Below are positions 16,242 through 25,536 of a DNA stretch of 48,411 bases, piece by piece. The stretch lies in assembly GCA_001767195.1 (NCBI GenBank), contig MEKU01000026.1, positions 1 to 48,411 of the forward strand, read 5' to 3'. The number at the start of each line of letters is the position of its first letter. Within the stretch, counting starts at the first letter, position 1. Made by a program: the position numbers and the translations under genes. Under the pieces are notes generated by a model. That model saw only the letters and a program-made list of their open reading frames with translations, searched no databases and was not told where the DNA came from. The stretch comes from Acidobacteria bacterium RIFCSPLOWO2_02_FULL_67_21 (lineage in GTDB: Bacteria > Acidobacteriota > Vicinamibacteria > Vicinamibacterales > UBA2999).

Positions 16242-17162
16242 TGCGGCAGTGGTCAGTTCGACTACCAGTCTCTCCAGCAGCACGCGCGGCTCCCCGGCCG
16301 ATGTCTTCAGCGCCAGGTCGGTGCGGAACACCGCTTCGATTCCCGCGCGCACCCGGGCCGCCGGCAGCCGCTCGGCCGCCACGCGAAGCTGGCCGAGCAC
16401 CATCACGGGGACGGCGCCGGCGTCGAGCGCCAGGTGCAGCTCGTGCAAGGCTTCGGCGGCGTCGTTCTGTGAAATGGCCTTCGCAATGCCGAACTCGGTC
16501 TGCGCCTCGGCCCCGGCGGGTACCGCCTGCCGGACGTCCTCGGCGGTGATCGTCTTCTGGCCGAGCGCATAGAGGGCCAGCCGCTCGAGCCCGCCCCGGA
16601 GCCTGGCGATATCGAGCCCCGCGCGCTGCACCAGCGCCCGCACCGCGCCGGGATCGAGCGGGGCGCCCAGGGTCGCGGCGCGCGTCCTGACCCAGCGCTC
16701 GGCGTCGCCCTCGTCGCCGATGGTGCCGCAATCGACGACCTGCGCCTGCTTCATCAGCAGCTTCACGGCCCGGCGCCGCAGGTCGAGCGTCCCGCAGACG
16801 AACACAATCGTGGCGTGCGGGGGCGCGTCCTGGATGAACGCCTCGAGCCGCTCCTGCTCGGCTTCCGCCGCCTTCGACTCGCGCTTCGGGATGAGCAGCT
16901 TCTCGGCGTCATTGACGATCACGAGCCTTCGAGGGGCCATCATGGGCAGCGTCGCGGACGCCCCGATCAGGTCGTCGACGCTCATCTCGCCGCCGTACAG
17001 GCGATCGACGTTGAACGCCCGCAGCCCTTCGTCCACCATCTCCATGAACTCACCGGCGACCGCGGACTTCTCCACGTCGTCCTCGCCGACGAGCATGTAG
17101 AGCGGATCAGTGGCGCCGGACGCGATCTGCTGACGAAGGGCTGCAGGAGTCAGCGCGGGCAT
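16206..17162 (-). CDS. holA: DNA polymerase III subunit delta
   Basis: The 318-residue clamp-loader subunit opens the sliding clamp. It has the holA layout: PLYMLVGEDDVEKSAVAGEF (a P-loop-like but non-ATPase region), DDLIGASATLPMMAPRRLVI, the cysteine-free lid region PHATIVFVCGTLDLRRRAVK, and a helical C-terminal domain (LARLRGGLERLALYA, KAISQNDAAEALHELHLAL). It follows lptE as in many bacteria, but with an aldolase gene in between. The final eleven residues come from the adjacent repeat. Confidence 0.92.
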   Translation of the reverse strand: MPALTPAALRQQIASGATDPLYMLVGEDDVEKSAVAGEFMEMVDEGLRAFNVDRLYGGEMSVDDLIGASATLPMMAPRRLVIVNDAEKLLIPKRESKAAEAEQERLEAFIQDAPPHATIVFVCGTLDLRRRAVKLLMKQAQVVDCGTIGDEGDAERWVRTRAATLGAPLDPGAVRALVQRAGLDIARLRGGLERLALYALGQKTITAEDVRQAVPAGAEAQTEFGIAKAISQNDAAEALHELHLALDAGAVPVMVLGQLRVAAERLPAARVRAGIEAVFRTDLALKTSAGEPRVLLERLVVELTTAAGQRSKVKGQRY

Positions 17163-18122
17163 CTACCTCGGCGTCGCAAATGGGTCCGCCGGCGGCGGGG
17201 CCGTCTTCGGGTCCTTCAACCGCGGCCGCGCGGCGTTGATCGCCGCCACCGTGCTCCGGATCATCTGCCATCCCTCGCCGACGCGCCTGACGATGTCGTC
17301 GGCCGTGTTTGCGGTGATGTTGCAGGCGATCTTGTGGGCCCGGCACGCCACCAGCACCTTCTGACGGGCGGCCTCGACCTCGGGGTGGTCGATCGGCAGG
17401 CCCATCGCGTGCGCCAGGTCGTTGCCCGCGCCGAGGAAGAGCGACCCGACGCCCGGCGTGGCGGCGATCGCATCGAGATTGGCGATGCCGTCAAGCGACT
17501 CGATCATCATGGTCGCAAGCAGATCGCCGTCGGGATTGAGCGGCCAGAGATCGGCATGCCGCTCGTACTCGTCGGTGGTCAGCCCCCAGATCCAGATCGC
17601 GTTGCCCGCCGCCGATCCGCGCACGCCGCGCGGCATCGGAATCTTCGAGTCGCGCTTCGGCGGATACCGCATGAAGCTCACGGCGCGCCGCGCCTGCTCG
17701 GCCGTGTCGACGCCGTTGAAGATGACGCCGTGCAGGCCCATGTCGAGCGCCTGTTTGACGACCCAGTCCGACTGATCCGCCTCGGGCGGAAACCGGGCCA
17801 TCAACGCGACGTTCGGCTGCAGGTTGCCCTTCTTCAGCACCATCGCACGGTCGGCCATCGCCAGATGAAACTGGTAGAGACCGGGAAGATCCAGCGGGTT
17901 GTGCTCCAGGTCGACGTAGATGTAGTCGGCGGGCGCCCGCGCCGCGGCGCGGGCCGACCCGATGGACATGTCGATGCCGGCCTGCAGCCCGTACACCGTC
18001 CGCCCTTCGGCCAGCTTGGCGATCACGGGGTTGAGGTGCAGCCGCTGCTCCGCGATCTGGGCGGACGGCGCCTGGGCCGTCAGCAGGATCACACCGATCA
18101 GCATCGTCACGAGTCTCGTCAT
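17163..18122 (-). CDS. Exported HpcH/HpaI-family aldolase
   Basis: The 319-residue protein has a signal peptide (TMLIGVILLTAQAPSAQ) followed by an HpcH/HpaI aldolase/citrate lyase domain: DYIYVDLEHNPLD, VALMARFPPEADQSDWVVKQ, MRYPPK, MMIESLDGIANLDAI (metal-binding Glu) and FLGAGNDLAHAMG (metal-binding Asp). The family cleaves 2-keto-3-deoxy acids into pyruvate and an aldehyde. An export signal is unusual for it. It sits between lptE and holA, ten bases after lptE, and ends in a Pro-rich tail. Confidence 0.85.
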   Translation of the reverse strand: MTRLVTMLIGVILLTAQAPSAQIAEQRLHLNPVIAKLAEGRTVYGLQAGIDMSIGSARAAARAPADYIYVDLEHNPLDLPGLYQFHLAMADRAMVLKKGNLQPNVALMARFPPEADQSDWVVKQALDMGLHGVIFNGVDTAEQARRAVSFMRYPPKRDSKIPMPRGVRGSAAGNAIWIWGLTTDEYERHADLWPLNPDGDLLATMMIESLDGIANLDAIAATPGVGSLFLGAGNDLAHAMGLPIDHPEVEAARQKVLVACRAHKIACNITANTADDIVRRVGEGWQMIRSTVAAINAARPRLKDPKTAPPPADPFATPR

Positions 18123-18132
18123 CGGTCCTCCA

Positions 18133-18666
18133 TCAAAATGCCTCGAGGATTGCCGTCACCACCGTCCGCGCCACATCGTCGGCGATCCGGTCGAAGGAGC
18201 TGCGTTCCTGGCTGAGGAAGGTCGCCCCCTCGAGCGCAACGTTGCTGCGGGTGCTGAGCTCGTACTCTTCGCGGAACGTCAGCGCGCTGTTCGACCAGAG
18301 CACCTGGCTGGTCCGCGCGTCGGTGAACTGCACGTTCATGGTCAACGTGAACTGGTAGCGTGAGGCGAGCTGCTGCTCGGTGAAGCCGACCGGCTGCACG
18401 TTGATCGACGTGACGGTGCCGGTGACGACCGCGTCGCCCCCCTCGGCGTCGGACATCACCGTATAGCGCCCGCGGCCGATGAACTCGGTCCTGATCTTCT
18501 CGGTCAGGATCTGCTCCACCTGAAAGAAGGCCGTGTTGTTGACGAGCGCCGGAATCCCGACGACACGGATGTACGCGGGCAGGAACGACCCGCGGCCCGA
18601 CAGCGCGTACCCGCAGCCGGACGTCGCCCAGCCGGCACATATCGCGAGGAGAACCAATTTTTTCAC
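18133..18666 (-). CDS. lptE: LPS assembly lipoprotein LptE
   Basis: A 177-residue lipoprotein: signal peptide MKKLVLLAICAGWATSGCGY with Cys18 as the acylation site and the diagnostic GCGYALSGRG just after it. The body (VGIPALVNNTAFFQVEQILTEKIRTEF) matches LptE. It plugs and helps assemble the LptD outer-membrane pore that inserts LPS. The start lies two bases after the leuS stop, reproducing the classic leuS-lptE-holA order. Confidence 0.92.
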   Translation of the reverse strand: MKKLVLLAICAGWATSGCGYALSGRGSFLPAYIRVVGIPALVNNTAFFQVEQILTEKIRTEFIGRGRYTVMSDAEGGDAVVTGTVTSINVQPVGFTEQQLASRYQFTLTMNVQFTDARTSQVLWSNSALTFREEYELSTRSNVALEGATFLSQERSSFDRIADDVARTVVTAILEAF

Positions 18667-18668
18667 GA

Positions 18669-21230
18669 TTATTGAACCACCAGCGAGACGAGCCGTCCGC
18701 GCGCCACCACAACCTTCTTCACGGTCTTCCCGCTCGTATACGACTGAATGGCGGGGTCGGCGAGCGCCAGCCGCTCGAGCTCCCGCTCGGACACCTCAGC
18801 CGGCACGGTCAGCCGGCTCCGCACCTTGCCGTTCACCTGCACCGGCACGACGATCTCCTCGGCCTTCGCGACCTCCGGATTGAATGCCGGCCAGGCGGCT
18901 TCCGCGATGGGCTGTGCATGCCCGAGGCGTTCCCATATCTCTTCCGCGGTGTGCGGAGCAAACGGCGACAGCATGCGCACCAGGGCCTCGAGCGCCTCGC
19001 GAACCACGCAGATGGCCTCGCGCCGCTCGATGACGCCCGCGCGGTCCACATCTTCGTCCGCGCGTCGGCCCGGCGCCCCGGTCACCGTCTGCTCGCTGAA
19101 CGCGTACAAGTCGTTCACCAGCTCCATCATCGCGGAGACCGCCGTATTGAGCTGCTGCCGCTCCTCGATGTCCGCCGTGACGCGCCGGATGGTGTCGTGC
19201 GCCTTCCGGCGCACGGCGCGTTCGGCCGGGTTCAGCTCCCGGCAGTCGTCCGGGCTGCCGACCCCCTCGCCCCCCACCGTCTCGCACCAGTGATCGACCA
19301 GGCGCCACACACGGGCCAGGAAGCGGAAGCTGCCCTCGAGGCCGGCATCGTTCCACTCCACCTCCTTCTCGGGCGGCGCGACGAACATCACGTACAGCCG
19401 CAGCGCGTCCGCCCCGTACTTCTGCAGCATCGTATCGGGGTCGACGACATTCCCTTTCGACTTCGACATCACCGCGCCGCCCTTCAGCACCATGCCCTGC
19501 GTGAGCAGCTGCGCGAACGGCTCGCTGTGGTCGACGAGCCCGAGGTCGCGAAACACGCGTGCGAAGAACCGCGAGTAGATCAGGTGCAGGATCGCGTGCT
19601 CGACCCCTCCGCTGTAGAAGTCGACCGGCAGCCAGTACTTCACTTTTGCCGGATCGAACGGCATCCCGTCGTTTCGGGGATCGGCAAACCGGTAGAAGTA
19701 CCAGGACGAGTCGACGAACGTGTCCATCGTGTCGGTCTCGCGGCGGGCCGCCCCGCCGCACGTCGGACACGACACGTTGACGAACTCGGGGACCTGCGCC
19801 AGCGGCGAGTCTCCGCGGCCGGAGAACTGCGCCACCTTCGGCAGCACGACCGGCAGCTGCTCGTCCGGCACCGGCACGATCCCGTCCTTCTCGCAGTAGA
19901 TCATCGGAATCGGGGTTCCCCAGTACCGCTGACGCGAGATGCCCCAGTCCTTCAGCCGGTACTGCACGGTGGCTTCCGCCAGCCCGCGCTCGCGCATGGC
20001 CGCAGTCATCCGCGCCTGGGCCTCGGCCGACCCCAGCCCCGAATACGGGCCCGAGTCGACCAGCGTGCCGTACGCCTCCGCCGCCTCGGTCAGCGAGGCC
20101 GCGGGCAGGGGACGGCCGTCCGGCGTGACGACCACGCGGATCGGCAGGTTGAACTTCCGGGCAAACTCGAAGTCGCGCTGGTCGTGGGCGGGCACCGCCA
20201 TCACCGCGCCGGTGCCGTACTCGCCGAGCACGAAGTTCGCCACCCAGATCGGCACCGGCTCGTCCGTGAACGGGTTGATCGCCCGGAACCCGGTATCAAA
20301 CCCCTGCTTCTCGATCTCGCCGCTGATGCGCGCAGCGCGATCCTGCGTCCGGAACGCCTGCGCCTGCCGGCGGAACGATGCTGGATCGGGTGACTGCCCG
20401 GCCATCGCCGCGACGAGCGGATGCTCCGGCCCCAGCAGCACGAACGTGGCGCCGTGGATCGTGTCGATGCGGGTGGTGAAGACCTCGATGGCGTCCGCGG
20501 CCGCGCCGGCGCCCTCCACCTTCCGTTCGAGGGGAAACCTGACGCGCGCGCCCTCCGACCGGCCGATCCAGTTGCGCTGCATCGTCAACACCTTCTCGGG
20601 CCAGCGGGTCAGCGTCGCGGTGTCGCCGAGCAGCTCGTCGGCATAGGCGGTAATGCGGAAGAACCACTGCTCGAGATCGCGCGTCTCCACCGGGGTGCCG
20701 CAGCGCCAGCACCCGCCGTCGACCACCTGCTCGTTGGCGAGCACCGTGTTGCAGCTGGGGCACCAGTTCACCGACGACCGGCGGCGGTACGCGAGCCCCT
20801 TCTCGAACATCCGGATGAACAGCCACTGGTTCCACTTGTAGTACTCGGGATCGCAGGTCGCGAGCTCGCGTTCCCACGCGTAGCTGATGCCGAGCCGCTG
20901 CAGCTGCCCCTTCATGTGTGCGATGTTGCTGCGCGTCGACACGTCGGGATGCAGGCCGCCCTTGATCGCGGCGTTCTCGGCCGGCAGCCCGAACGCGTCC
21001 CAGCCGAACGGATGCAGCACGTTGTAGCCGCGCATCCGCTTCGTCCGGGCGACCACGTCGCCGATGATGTAGTTGCGGACGTGCCCCACGTGCGCGTGGC
21101 CCGACGGGTACGCGAACATCTCGAGACAGTAGAACTTCGGACGCGAGGGATCCTCGGTGACCTCGAAGGCGCGGGACGCCGCCCAGCGCTGCTGCCACTT
21201 CCTGTCGAGTTCCTGCGGGTGGTAATCCAT
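18669..21230 (-). CDS. leuS: Leucine--tRNA ligase
   Basis: An 853-residue class I synthetase. The HIGH signature is [13 protein letters not shown], the KMSKS loop is [14 protein letters not shown], the CP1 editing domain has the Thr-rich [13 protein letters not shown] and [19 protein letters not shown], and the zinc cluster is [13 protein letters not shown]. The C-terminal domain ends [14 protein letters not shown]. No Shine-Dalgarno sequence is visible: the bases before the ATG belong to the palindromic minisatellite, whose arm ends three bases away. Confidence 0.97.
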   Translation of the reverse strand: MDYHPQELDRKWQQRWAASRAFEVTEDPSRPKFYCLEMFAYPSGHAHVGHVRNYIIGDVVARTKRMRGYNVLHPFGWDAFGLPAENAAIKGGLHPDVSTRSNIAHMKGQLQRLGISYAWERELATCDPEYYKWNQWLFIRMFEKGLAYRRRSSVNWCPSCNTVLANEQVVDGGCWRCGTPVETRDLEQWFFRITAYADELLGDTATLTRWPEKVLTMQRNWIGRSEGARVRFPLERKVEGAGAAADAIEVFTTRIDTIHGATFVLLGPEHPLVAAMAGQSPDPASFRRQAQAFRTQDRAARISGEIEKQGFDTGFRAINPFTDEPVPIWVANFVLGEYGTGAVMAVPAHDQRDFEFARKFNLPIRVVVTPDGRPLPAASLTEAAEAYGTLVDSGPYSGLGSAEAQARMTAAMRERGLAEATVQYRLKDWGISRQRYWGTPIPMIYCEKDGIVPVPDEQLPVVLPKVAQFSGRGDSPLAQVPEFVNVSCPTCGGAARRETDTMDTFVDSSWYFYRFADPRNDGMPFDPAKVKYWLPVDFYSGGVEHAILHLIYSRFFARVFRDLGLVDHSEPFAQLLTQGMVLKGGAVMSKSKGNVVDPDTMLQKYGADALRLYVMFVAPPEKEVEWNDAGLEGSFRFLARVWRLVDHWCETVGGEGVGSPDDCRELNPAERAVRRKAHDTIRRVTADIEERQQLNTAVSAMMELVNDLYAFSEQTVTGAPGRRADEDVDRAGVIERREAICVVREALEALVRMLSPFAPHTAEEIWERLGHAQPIAEAAWPAFNPEVAKAEEIVVPVQVNGKVRSRLTVPAEVSERELERLALADPAIQSYTSGKTVKKVVVARGRLVSLVVQ

Positions 21231-21233
21231 GAG

Positions 21234-21314
21234 CGGCTTCGGGCTTCGGACTTCAGGCTTCGGGCGGGGTGCAGACTCAAGGCCAGAAGCCCAAAGCCTG
21301 AAGCCAGAAGCCGG
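21234..21314. repeat. Palindromic 7-bp minisatellite
   Basis: Arms 21234-21265 (units CTTCGGG, CTTCGGA, CTTCAGG) and 21281-21314 (units AGAAGCC, CAAAGCC, TGAAGCC) are degenerate seven-base tandems that pair with each other. It forms the leader of leuS on the minus strand and the spacer after the HDAC gene. Confidence 0.85.
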
Positions 21315-21331
21315 TGAGCGTCAGTTCCCGA

Positions 21332-22360
21332 TTATATCGTCCAGAAGTGGCGCAGATGTTCGCGCGCGGCTGTGATCGCCGCGTCGCCGCGGCGCGACGA
21401 ACCGCCCGGCGCAGGACGCACGGCCGCCGGCGTGGAGGCGCCGTCGAGCGCGTCGACGACCGCACGCAGCGACGCGGCCAGCGCCGCCAGATCGTACCCG
21501 CCCTCGGTGACCGCGACGACCCGCCCGCCGCAGCACGCGTCGGCCGCACCCGCGATCCGGGCGGTCAGCCGGCCGAACTGCGGCGCCGAGACGCGCATCC
21601 CGCCGAGCGGATCGTCGGCATGCGCGTCGAACCCGGCCGAGATCAGCACCAGCTCCGGCCGGAACTGCTCCAGGAGGGCCGCCGCCGCGCCGTACACGCA
21701 CTCGTAGTCCGCGTCGGTCGCGCCGGCCTCGATCGGAAAGTTGACGGTAAAGCCCGCGCCGGCCCCGGCGCCCACCGCGTCGGCCGCCCCGGTACCCGGG
21801 TAATAGGGGTACTGATGCGACGAGATGAACAGCACGGCGGGATCGTCGTAGAAGCTCCGCTGCGTGCCGTTCCCGTGGTGGACGTCGTAGTCGACGATCG
21901 CGACCCGGCCGAGCCCGCGCGCGCGCGCGTGCGCGGCGCCGATCGCGATGTTGTTGAAGAGACAGAACCCCATCGCACGGCCGCGTTCGGCGTGATGGCC
22001 GGGGGGCCGCACGAGCGCGAGCGCCCGCCGCTGCGGCGCGTCGAGCACGTGGTCGACTGCGGCGATGACCGCACCGGCCGCCAGCCGCGCCACGTCGTAC
22101 GAGTCCGGCGACGTAAAGGTGTCCGGGTCGAGGGCCACCGCCCGGCCGGCCGTTTCCCCGATCAAGCCGACGTAATCCGGGTCGTGTATGCGGAGGAGGT
22201 CCTCCTCAGACGCCGGACGCGGCTCCTCGACCGCGCCGCCTCGCCGCCGGAACTCGGAGGCCACGACCTGCATCACCTCCGCCCGCTCGATCCGCTCGGG
22301 GTGACCCGGCGGCATCAGGTGGTCGGCAAAGCGGTCGGACGTGAAGATCGTGAGCGTCAA
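21332..22360 (-). CDS. Histone deacetylase family protein
   Basis: The 342-residue protein has the full zinc-dependent deacetylase set: MPPGHPERIERAEVM, LVRPPGHHAERGRAMGFCLF (tandem His), IVDYDVHHGNGTQRSFYDD (Asp/His zinc ligands), SSHQYPYYPGTG and SAGFDAHADDPLGGM. Bacterial members remove acetyl groups from polyamines, acetoin-related substrates or acyl-lysine. The start is TTG (22358-22360) overlapping the stop of the ACT protein, so the two are translationally coupled. Confidence 0.92.
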   Translation of the reverse strand: MTLTIFTSDRFADHLMPPGHPERIERAEVMQVVASEFRRRGGAVEEPRPASEEDLLRIHDPDYVGLIGETAGRAVALDPDTFTSPDSYDVARLAAGAVIAAVDHVLDAPQRRALALVRPPGHHAERGRAMGFCLFNNIAIGAAHARARGLGRVAIVDYDVHHGNGTQRSFYDDPAVLFISSHQYPYYPGTGAADAVGAGAGAGFTVNFPIEAGATDADYECVYGAAAALLEQFRPELVLISAGFDAHADDPLGGMRVSAPQFGRLTARIAGAADACCGGRVVAVTEGGYDLAALAASLRAVVDALDGASTPAAVRPAPGGSSRRGDAAITAAREHLRHFWTI

Positions 22361-22731
22361 TCTGTGAGCGCGGCGGTGAGATCCTGCAGGTTGTCGGCGG
22401 CAATCACGAGCCGGTTGCGCGTTGCCAGATAGCTGAACCGGATGTTGACCTTCGCGTCGGCAATGCGGCGGAATATGGACGCTGCCGAGCCGGCCCGGTC
22501 CTCCACCTGTACCAGCACGACCTGCTGCTCCCGCACCACGCGGAACCCGGCCGTCTCGAGGGCGTCGCGGGCCGCCTCCGGATCGGTCGTGAGCACGTGG
22601 ACCACGCCTTCCATCTCGGCGTGCCCCTCGAGATTGATTCCCTCGCCGCTGAGCGCGTGGAGGGCCTTGAGCAGCATGCCGGGGCGATCGTCAGGCAGGG
22701 TCACGGCCAGGTCGGTGGCAATATGGGCCAT
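22357..22731 (-). CDS. ACT domain protein
   Basis: A 124-residue protein with two ACT-like halves: MAHIATDLAVTLPDDRPGMLLKALHALSGEGINLEGH and VVLVQVEDRAGSAASIFRRIADAKVNIRFSYLAT. ACT domains bind small ligands such as amino acids, and stand-alone versions are presumed regulators. The ATG at 22731 is preferred because GAGGA (about 22738-22742) is six bases upstream of it, whereas the alternative ATG at 22737 is adjacent to that site. The stop overlaps the start of the deacetylase gene. Confidence 0.75.
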   Translation of the reverse strand: MAHIATDLAVTLPDDRPGMLLKALHALSGEGINLEGHAEMEGVVHVLTTDPEAARDALETAGFRVVREQQVVLVQVEDRAGSAASIFRRIADAKVNIRFSYLATRNRLVIAADNLQDLTAALTD

Positions 22732-22781
22732 AGGCATTCCTCTAAGATACACTTCTCCGGAACATTGCCAGGAGCAGGCAG

Positions 22782-23027
22782 ATGACCAAGACAGGACGCA
22801 ACGACTTGTGCCCGTGCGGCAGCGGCAGGAAGTTCAAGAAGTGCTGCGAGGCCAGGGAGCGCGGCACCCGCAGCCGGGTGATGATGCTGGTGGTGGGCGG
22901 CGCCGTGGTCGCGGCTATTCTCGTCGGCATTGCCTCGTTCACGGGCGAACGTGCAACCGGCCCGTCACGCGCCTGGTCGACCGAGCACGGCCACTACCAC
23001 GACGCGAACGGCATGGCGGTTCCCTAG
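22782..23027 (+). CDS. SEC-C motif small membrane protein
   Basis: An 81-residue protein beginning with a SEC-C zinc-binding motif, [16 protein letters not shown], the same module found at the end of SecA, followed by a hydrophobic helix (about 33-52, [20 protein letters not shown]) and a polar tail rich in His ([12 protein letters not shown]). A SEC-C domain tethered to the membrane suggests contact with ribosomes or the secretion machinery; its role is unknown. Confidence 0.75.
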   Translation: MTKTGRNDLCPCGSGRKFKKCCEARERGTRSRVMMLVVGGAVVAAILVGIASFTGERATGPSRAWSTEHGHYHDANGMAVP

Positions 23028-23038
23028 CATTTTCATAG

Positions 23039-23082
23039 CGTAGTGCCCGGCTTGAGCCGGGCTGAAGCCCGGCACTACGTAC
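23039..23082. repeat. Family-I double-hairpin repeat
   Basis: CGTAGTGCCCGGCTTGAGCC through GGCACTACGTAC, with the two overlapping hairpins of the full family-I element. It sits between convergent genes, the SEC-C protein and the DUF374 acyltransferase. Confidence 0.85.
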
Positions 23083-23102
23083 AAATCACGGAGAGCCGCT
23101 TC

Positions 23103-23774
23103 CTACGACAGCAGCTCGATCGCTCTCCGTTCGAGCGCGCGAAGCCGGATCTCGAGCTCGACCCGCCACCGCTCGAGGTCTTCGTCTGCCGCATCGGCGG
23201 GCACCGCCATCGGCTCGCCGACGACCAGCGCCACCGTGCTGAACGGCTTGGGGATCTGCGTGCGATCCCAGCTGCGCATCGACCAGTGGCGCGAGGCCTC
23301 GAGGTGAAACGGCAGGAGGGGGTTGCCGGTGGTCCTCGCCAGCCAGAGCGCCCCGGGCTGCGCCACCATCCGGGGGCCTCTGGGGCCGTCAAGCGTGAAG
23401 CCGGCCGGCTTCCCCTGCTGCATGTCACGCACCAGTTGCAGCATCGCCTTGCGCGCCCCGCGCGAGGTCGACCCGCGCGCGGTGCCGTACCCGAACCGCT
23501 CGATGATTCTCGCGATCCACTCGCCGTCGAAGTTCTCGCTCGTGATGACCACGATGCCGCGCCGCCGGAAGTAGTACGTCGCCGGCAGGATGCGGCCGTG
23601 CCAGAACGCCATCACCGGCTGCCGGCCCGCCGTCCGGATCGCATCGAGATGATGCAGCCCTTCGACGCGCCACCGCAGCGTGTGCCCGAGAGCGTTGATG
23701 ATGCGGTAGCCGAGTGCCGCGATCGCGGCCGCCTGGAAGCGCTTGAACCGGAACTGACGCCAGTCTTCAGACAT
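23103..23774 (-). CDS. DUF374 lysophospholipid acyltransferase family protein
   Basis: A 223-residue membrane-associated protein of the DUF374 group: PVMAFWHGRILPATYYFRR contains the acyltransferase-like His, followed by ITSENFDGEWIARIIERFGY, RGSTSRGARKAMLQL and GFTLDGPRGPRMVAQPGALW. Members are placed in the lysophospholipid/lipid A acyltransferase superfamily and probably acylate a cell-envelope lipid. The ATG at 23774 (MSEDWRQF) is chosen; a TTG one codon upstream is less likely. Confidence 0.85.
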   Translation of the reverse strand: MSEDWRQFRFKRFQAAAIAALGYRIINALGHTLRWRVEGLHHLDAIRTAGRQPVMAFWHGRILPATYYFRRRGIVVITSENFDGEWIARIIERFGYGTARGSTSRGARKAMLQLVRDMQQGKPAGFTLDGPRGPRMVAQPGALWLARTTGNPLLPFHLEASRHWSMRSWDRTQIPKPFSTVALVVGEPMAVPADAADEDLERWRVELEIRLRALERRAIELLS

Positions 23775-23862
23775 CAACCACGAATGCCACGATGATCACG
23801 AAGTGCACGAAAACCATCCAGATCGTTCGTGGTCTTCGCGTCCTTCGTGGTCGTCGTGGTTG
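23775..23862. repeat. Palindromic 9-bp minisatellite
   Basis: The left arm (23775-23814) has nine-base units around CCACGAATG, CCACGATGA and TCACGAAGT; the right arm (23824-23862) has the complement (CTTCGTGGT, CTTCGCGTC). It separates the ETF:quinone oxidoreductase and DUF374 genes on the minus strand and has the same unit type as the element at 27288-27373. Confidence 0.8.
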
Positions 23863-23867
23863 AAGGA

Positions 23868-25532
23868 CTACATTCCATTGTACTGAGGACCTCCGCCGCC
23901 TTCGGGCGGCACCCACGTGATCACGCCGTACGGGTCCATGATGTCGCACGTCTTGCAGTGCACGCAGTTCGAGGCATTGATCTGCAGACGCGGTCCACTG
24001 TCCTCCCGAACGATGTCATAGACGTTCGCGGGACAGAACCGCGTACACGGATGGCCGTACTCGTCGCCGCAGATGGAGCCGCATACCTCGGTGTGCACGA
24101 GCAGGTGCGACGGCTGATCCTCGTCATGCGCGGTGCCCGAGTAGTGGACGTTGGTCAGCTTGTCGAAGGTCAGACGACGATCGACCATGGCGGGTCCGCG
24201 GCTCGATGACTCGTCGCTCACCGCGGGACCCGCCCCACGGTAATACTGTAGGAGCGTCTGCATCCGATCGTGGCCGGCGTGGCCGTGCAGATCCCCAAAC
24301 CACCGGCCGCGCGTCAGCAGCGCGACACCGGCGAACGCAAGGCCGGCGACAAGCCCCACGTCGAACGCCTGATGGACGTTGCGCACCGGGTAGAGCTCCG
24401 ATCTGACCGCACTCCGGTCGATCCGGACCTGGTATCCCGCCAGGCGTGCCGCCGACGTGTCGCCCGCGCGCACCGCCTCAAACGCCGTCTCGGCGGCCAG
24501 CATGCCGGTTCGCATCGCCAGGTGGATGCCCTTGAGCCGCATCGAATTGAGAAAGCCGGCCGCGTCGCCCGCAATCAGCGCCCCGTCCACGTACGGCTGC
24601 GGAATGCTGTTCCAGCCCCCCTCGGGCAGCGCCTTGGCGCCGTACCGGATCATCTGCCCCCCCTCGAGCAGGCGGGCCACCAGCGGGTGCTGCTTGAACC
24701 GGTTGAACGCCACGTGCGGGTCGAACAGCGGATCACGGTAGTTCAATCCGGCGACGAACCCCACGGAGGCCCGTCCCTCAGGCAGCCCGTAGATGAAGCC
24801 GCCGCCGAACTCTTCGCGGCGCAGCGGATAGCCCATGGAGTGGATCACCGTCCCCGCCTCGAGGCGCCCGTCGGGAAGCTCCCACAACTCCTTGAGCCCG
24901 AGGGCGAACTGCTCCGGCTGCCGCCCGCGGCCGAGCTGAAAGCGCCGCAACAGCTCCTTCGTCAGATTGCCACGCACGCCGTCGCAGAAGATCGTCACCT
25001 TCGCATGGATGTCGACGCCAGGCTCGAACGCCGGCTTCGCCTCGCCCTGCCGGGTGAGGCCGCGATCGCCGGTGCGAACGCCGACCACGCGCTCGCCGTC
25101 GGTGAGGACGTGCTGACCCGCAAAGCCGGTGAAGAAGTCGATGCCCTGCCGCTCGGCACGCTCGGCCAGCCAGCGCACGAACTGATTGAGGGAGATGACG
25201 AAATTGCCGTGGTTGCGGAGCGGCGGCGGAATGACCGGAAACCGGACGCCCGCATTCCGGGTCAGGAAGTACACCCGGTCGCGGCGGACCTCGGCGGTCA
25301 GCGGCGCGCCCTGCTCCCGGAAGTCGGGGATCAGATCTCGAAGCGCGGACGGATCGAGGACGGCGCCCGACAGCATGTGCGCCCCCGCGTCGCGCGCCTT
25401 CTCCAGCACCGCGATCGAAAGCCTCTCGCCGCTCTGCTGCCGCTGAAGCTGCGCCAGGCGCAGCGCGGCGGAGAGCCCCGCGGGGCCGCCGCCGACGATC
25501 AGGACGTCGACGTCGAGGGAATCACGATTCAA
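23868..25532 (-). CDS. etfQO: Electron transfer flavoprotein:quinone oxidoreductase
   Basis: The 554-residue flavoprotein passes electrons from ETF to the quinone pool. Features: the FAD-binding VDVLIVGGGPAGLSAALRLA, HMLSGAVLDPSALRDL, GALIAGDAAGFLNSMRLKG, and a C-terminal 4Fe-4S domain (FCPANVYDI and NCVHCKTCDIMDPYGVITW) ending PPEGGGGPQYNGM. The TTG at 25532 lies four bases after the etfA stop and begins just before the FAD motif; the open frame upstream only overlaps etfA. A family-II repeat is embedded at residues about 431-448, where family members usually have a PIxYPKPDG-type segment. Confidence 0.92.
   Translation of the reverse strand: MNRDSLDVDVLIVGGGPAGLSAALRLAQLQRQQSGERLSIAVLEKARDAGAHMLSGAVLDPSALRDLIPDFREQGAPLTAEVRRDRVYFLTRNAGVRFPVIPPPLRNHGNFVISLNQFVRWLAERAERQGIDFFTGFAGQHVLTDGERVVGVRTGDRGLTRQGEAKPAFEPGVDIHAKVTIFCDGVRGNLTKELLRRFQLGRGRQPEQFALGLKELWELPDGRLEAGTVIHSMGYPLRREEFGGGFIYGLPEGRASVGFVAGLNYRDPLFDPHVAFNRFKQHPLVARLLEGGQMIRYGAKALPEGGWNSIPQPYVDGALIAGDAAGFLNSMRLKGIHLAMRTGMLAAETAFEAVRAGDTSAARLAGYQVRIDRSAVRSELYPVRNVHQAFDVGLVAGLAFAGVALLTRGRWFGDLHGHAGHDRMQTLLQYYRGAGPAVSDESSSRGPAMVDRRLTFDKLTNVHYSGTAHDEDQPSHLLVHTEVCGSICGDEYGHPCTRFCPANVYDIVREDSGPRLQINASNCVHCKTCDIMDPYGVITWVPPEGGGGPQYNGM
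24189..24242. repeat. Family-II palindromic repeat inside etfQO
   Basis: GGCGGGTCCGCGGCTCGA pairs, through TGACTCGTCGCTCA, with CCGCGGGACCCGCC followed by CCACG. The 54 bases (18 codons) stay in frame and encode RGAGPAVSDESSSRGPA. The stem matches the copy inside deoB. Confidence 0.8.
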
Positions 25533-25536
25533 CTGC

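Noticed and set aside
18672-20393. 573-residue open frame opposite leuS, with similar long frames over holA/aldolase, etfQO and lpxA/skp
   Set aside because: Antisense shadows without family motifs; the sense genes have complete conserved cores.
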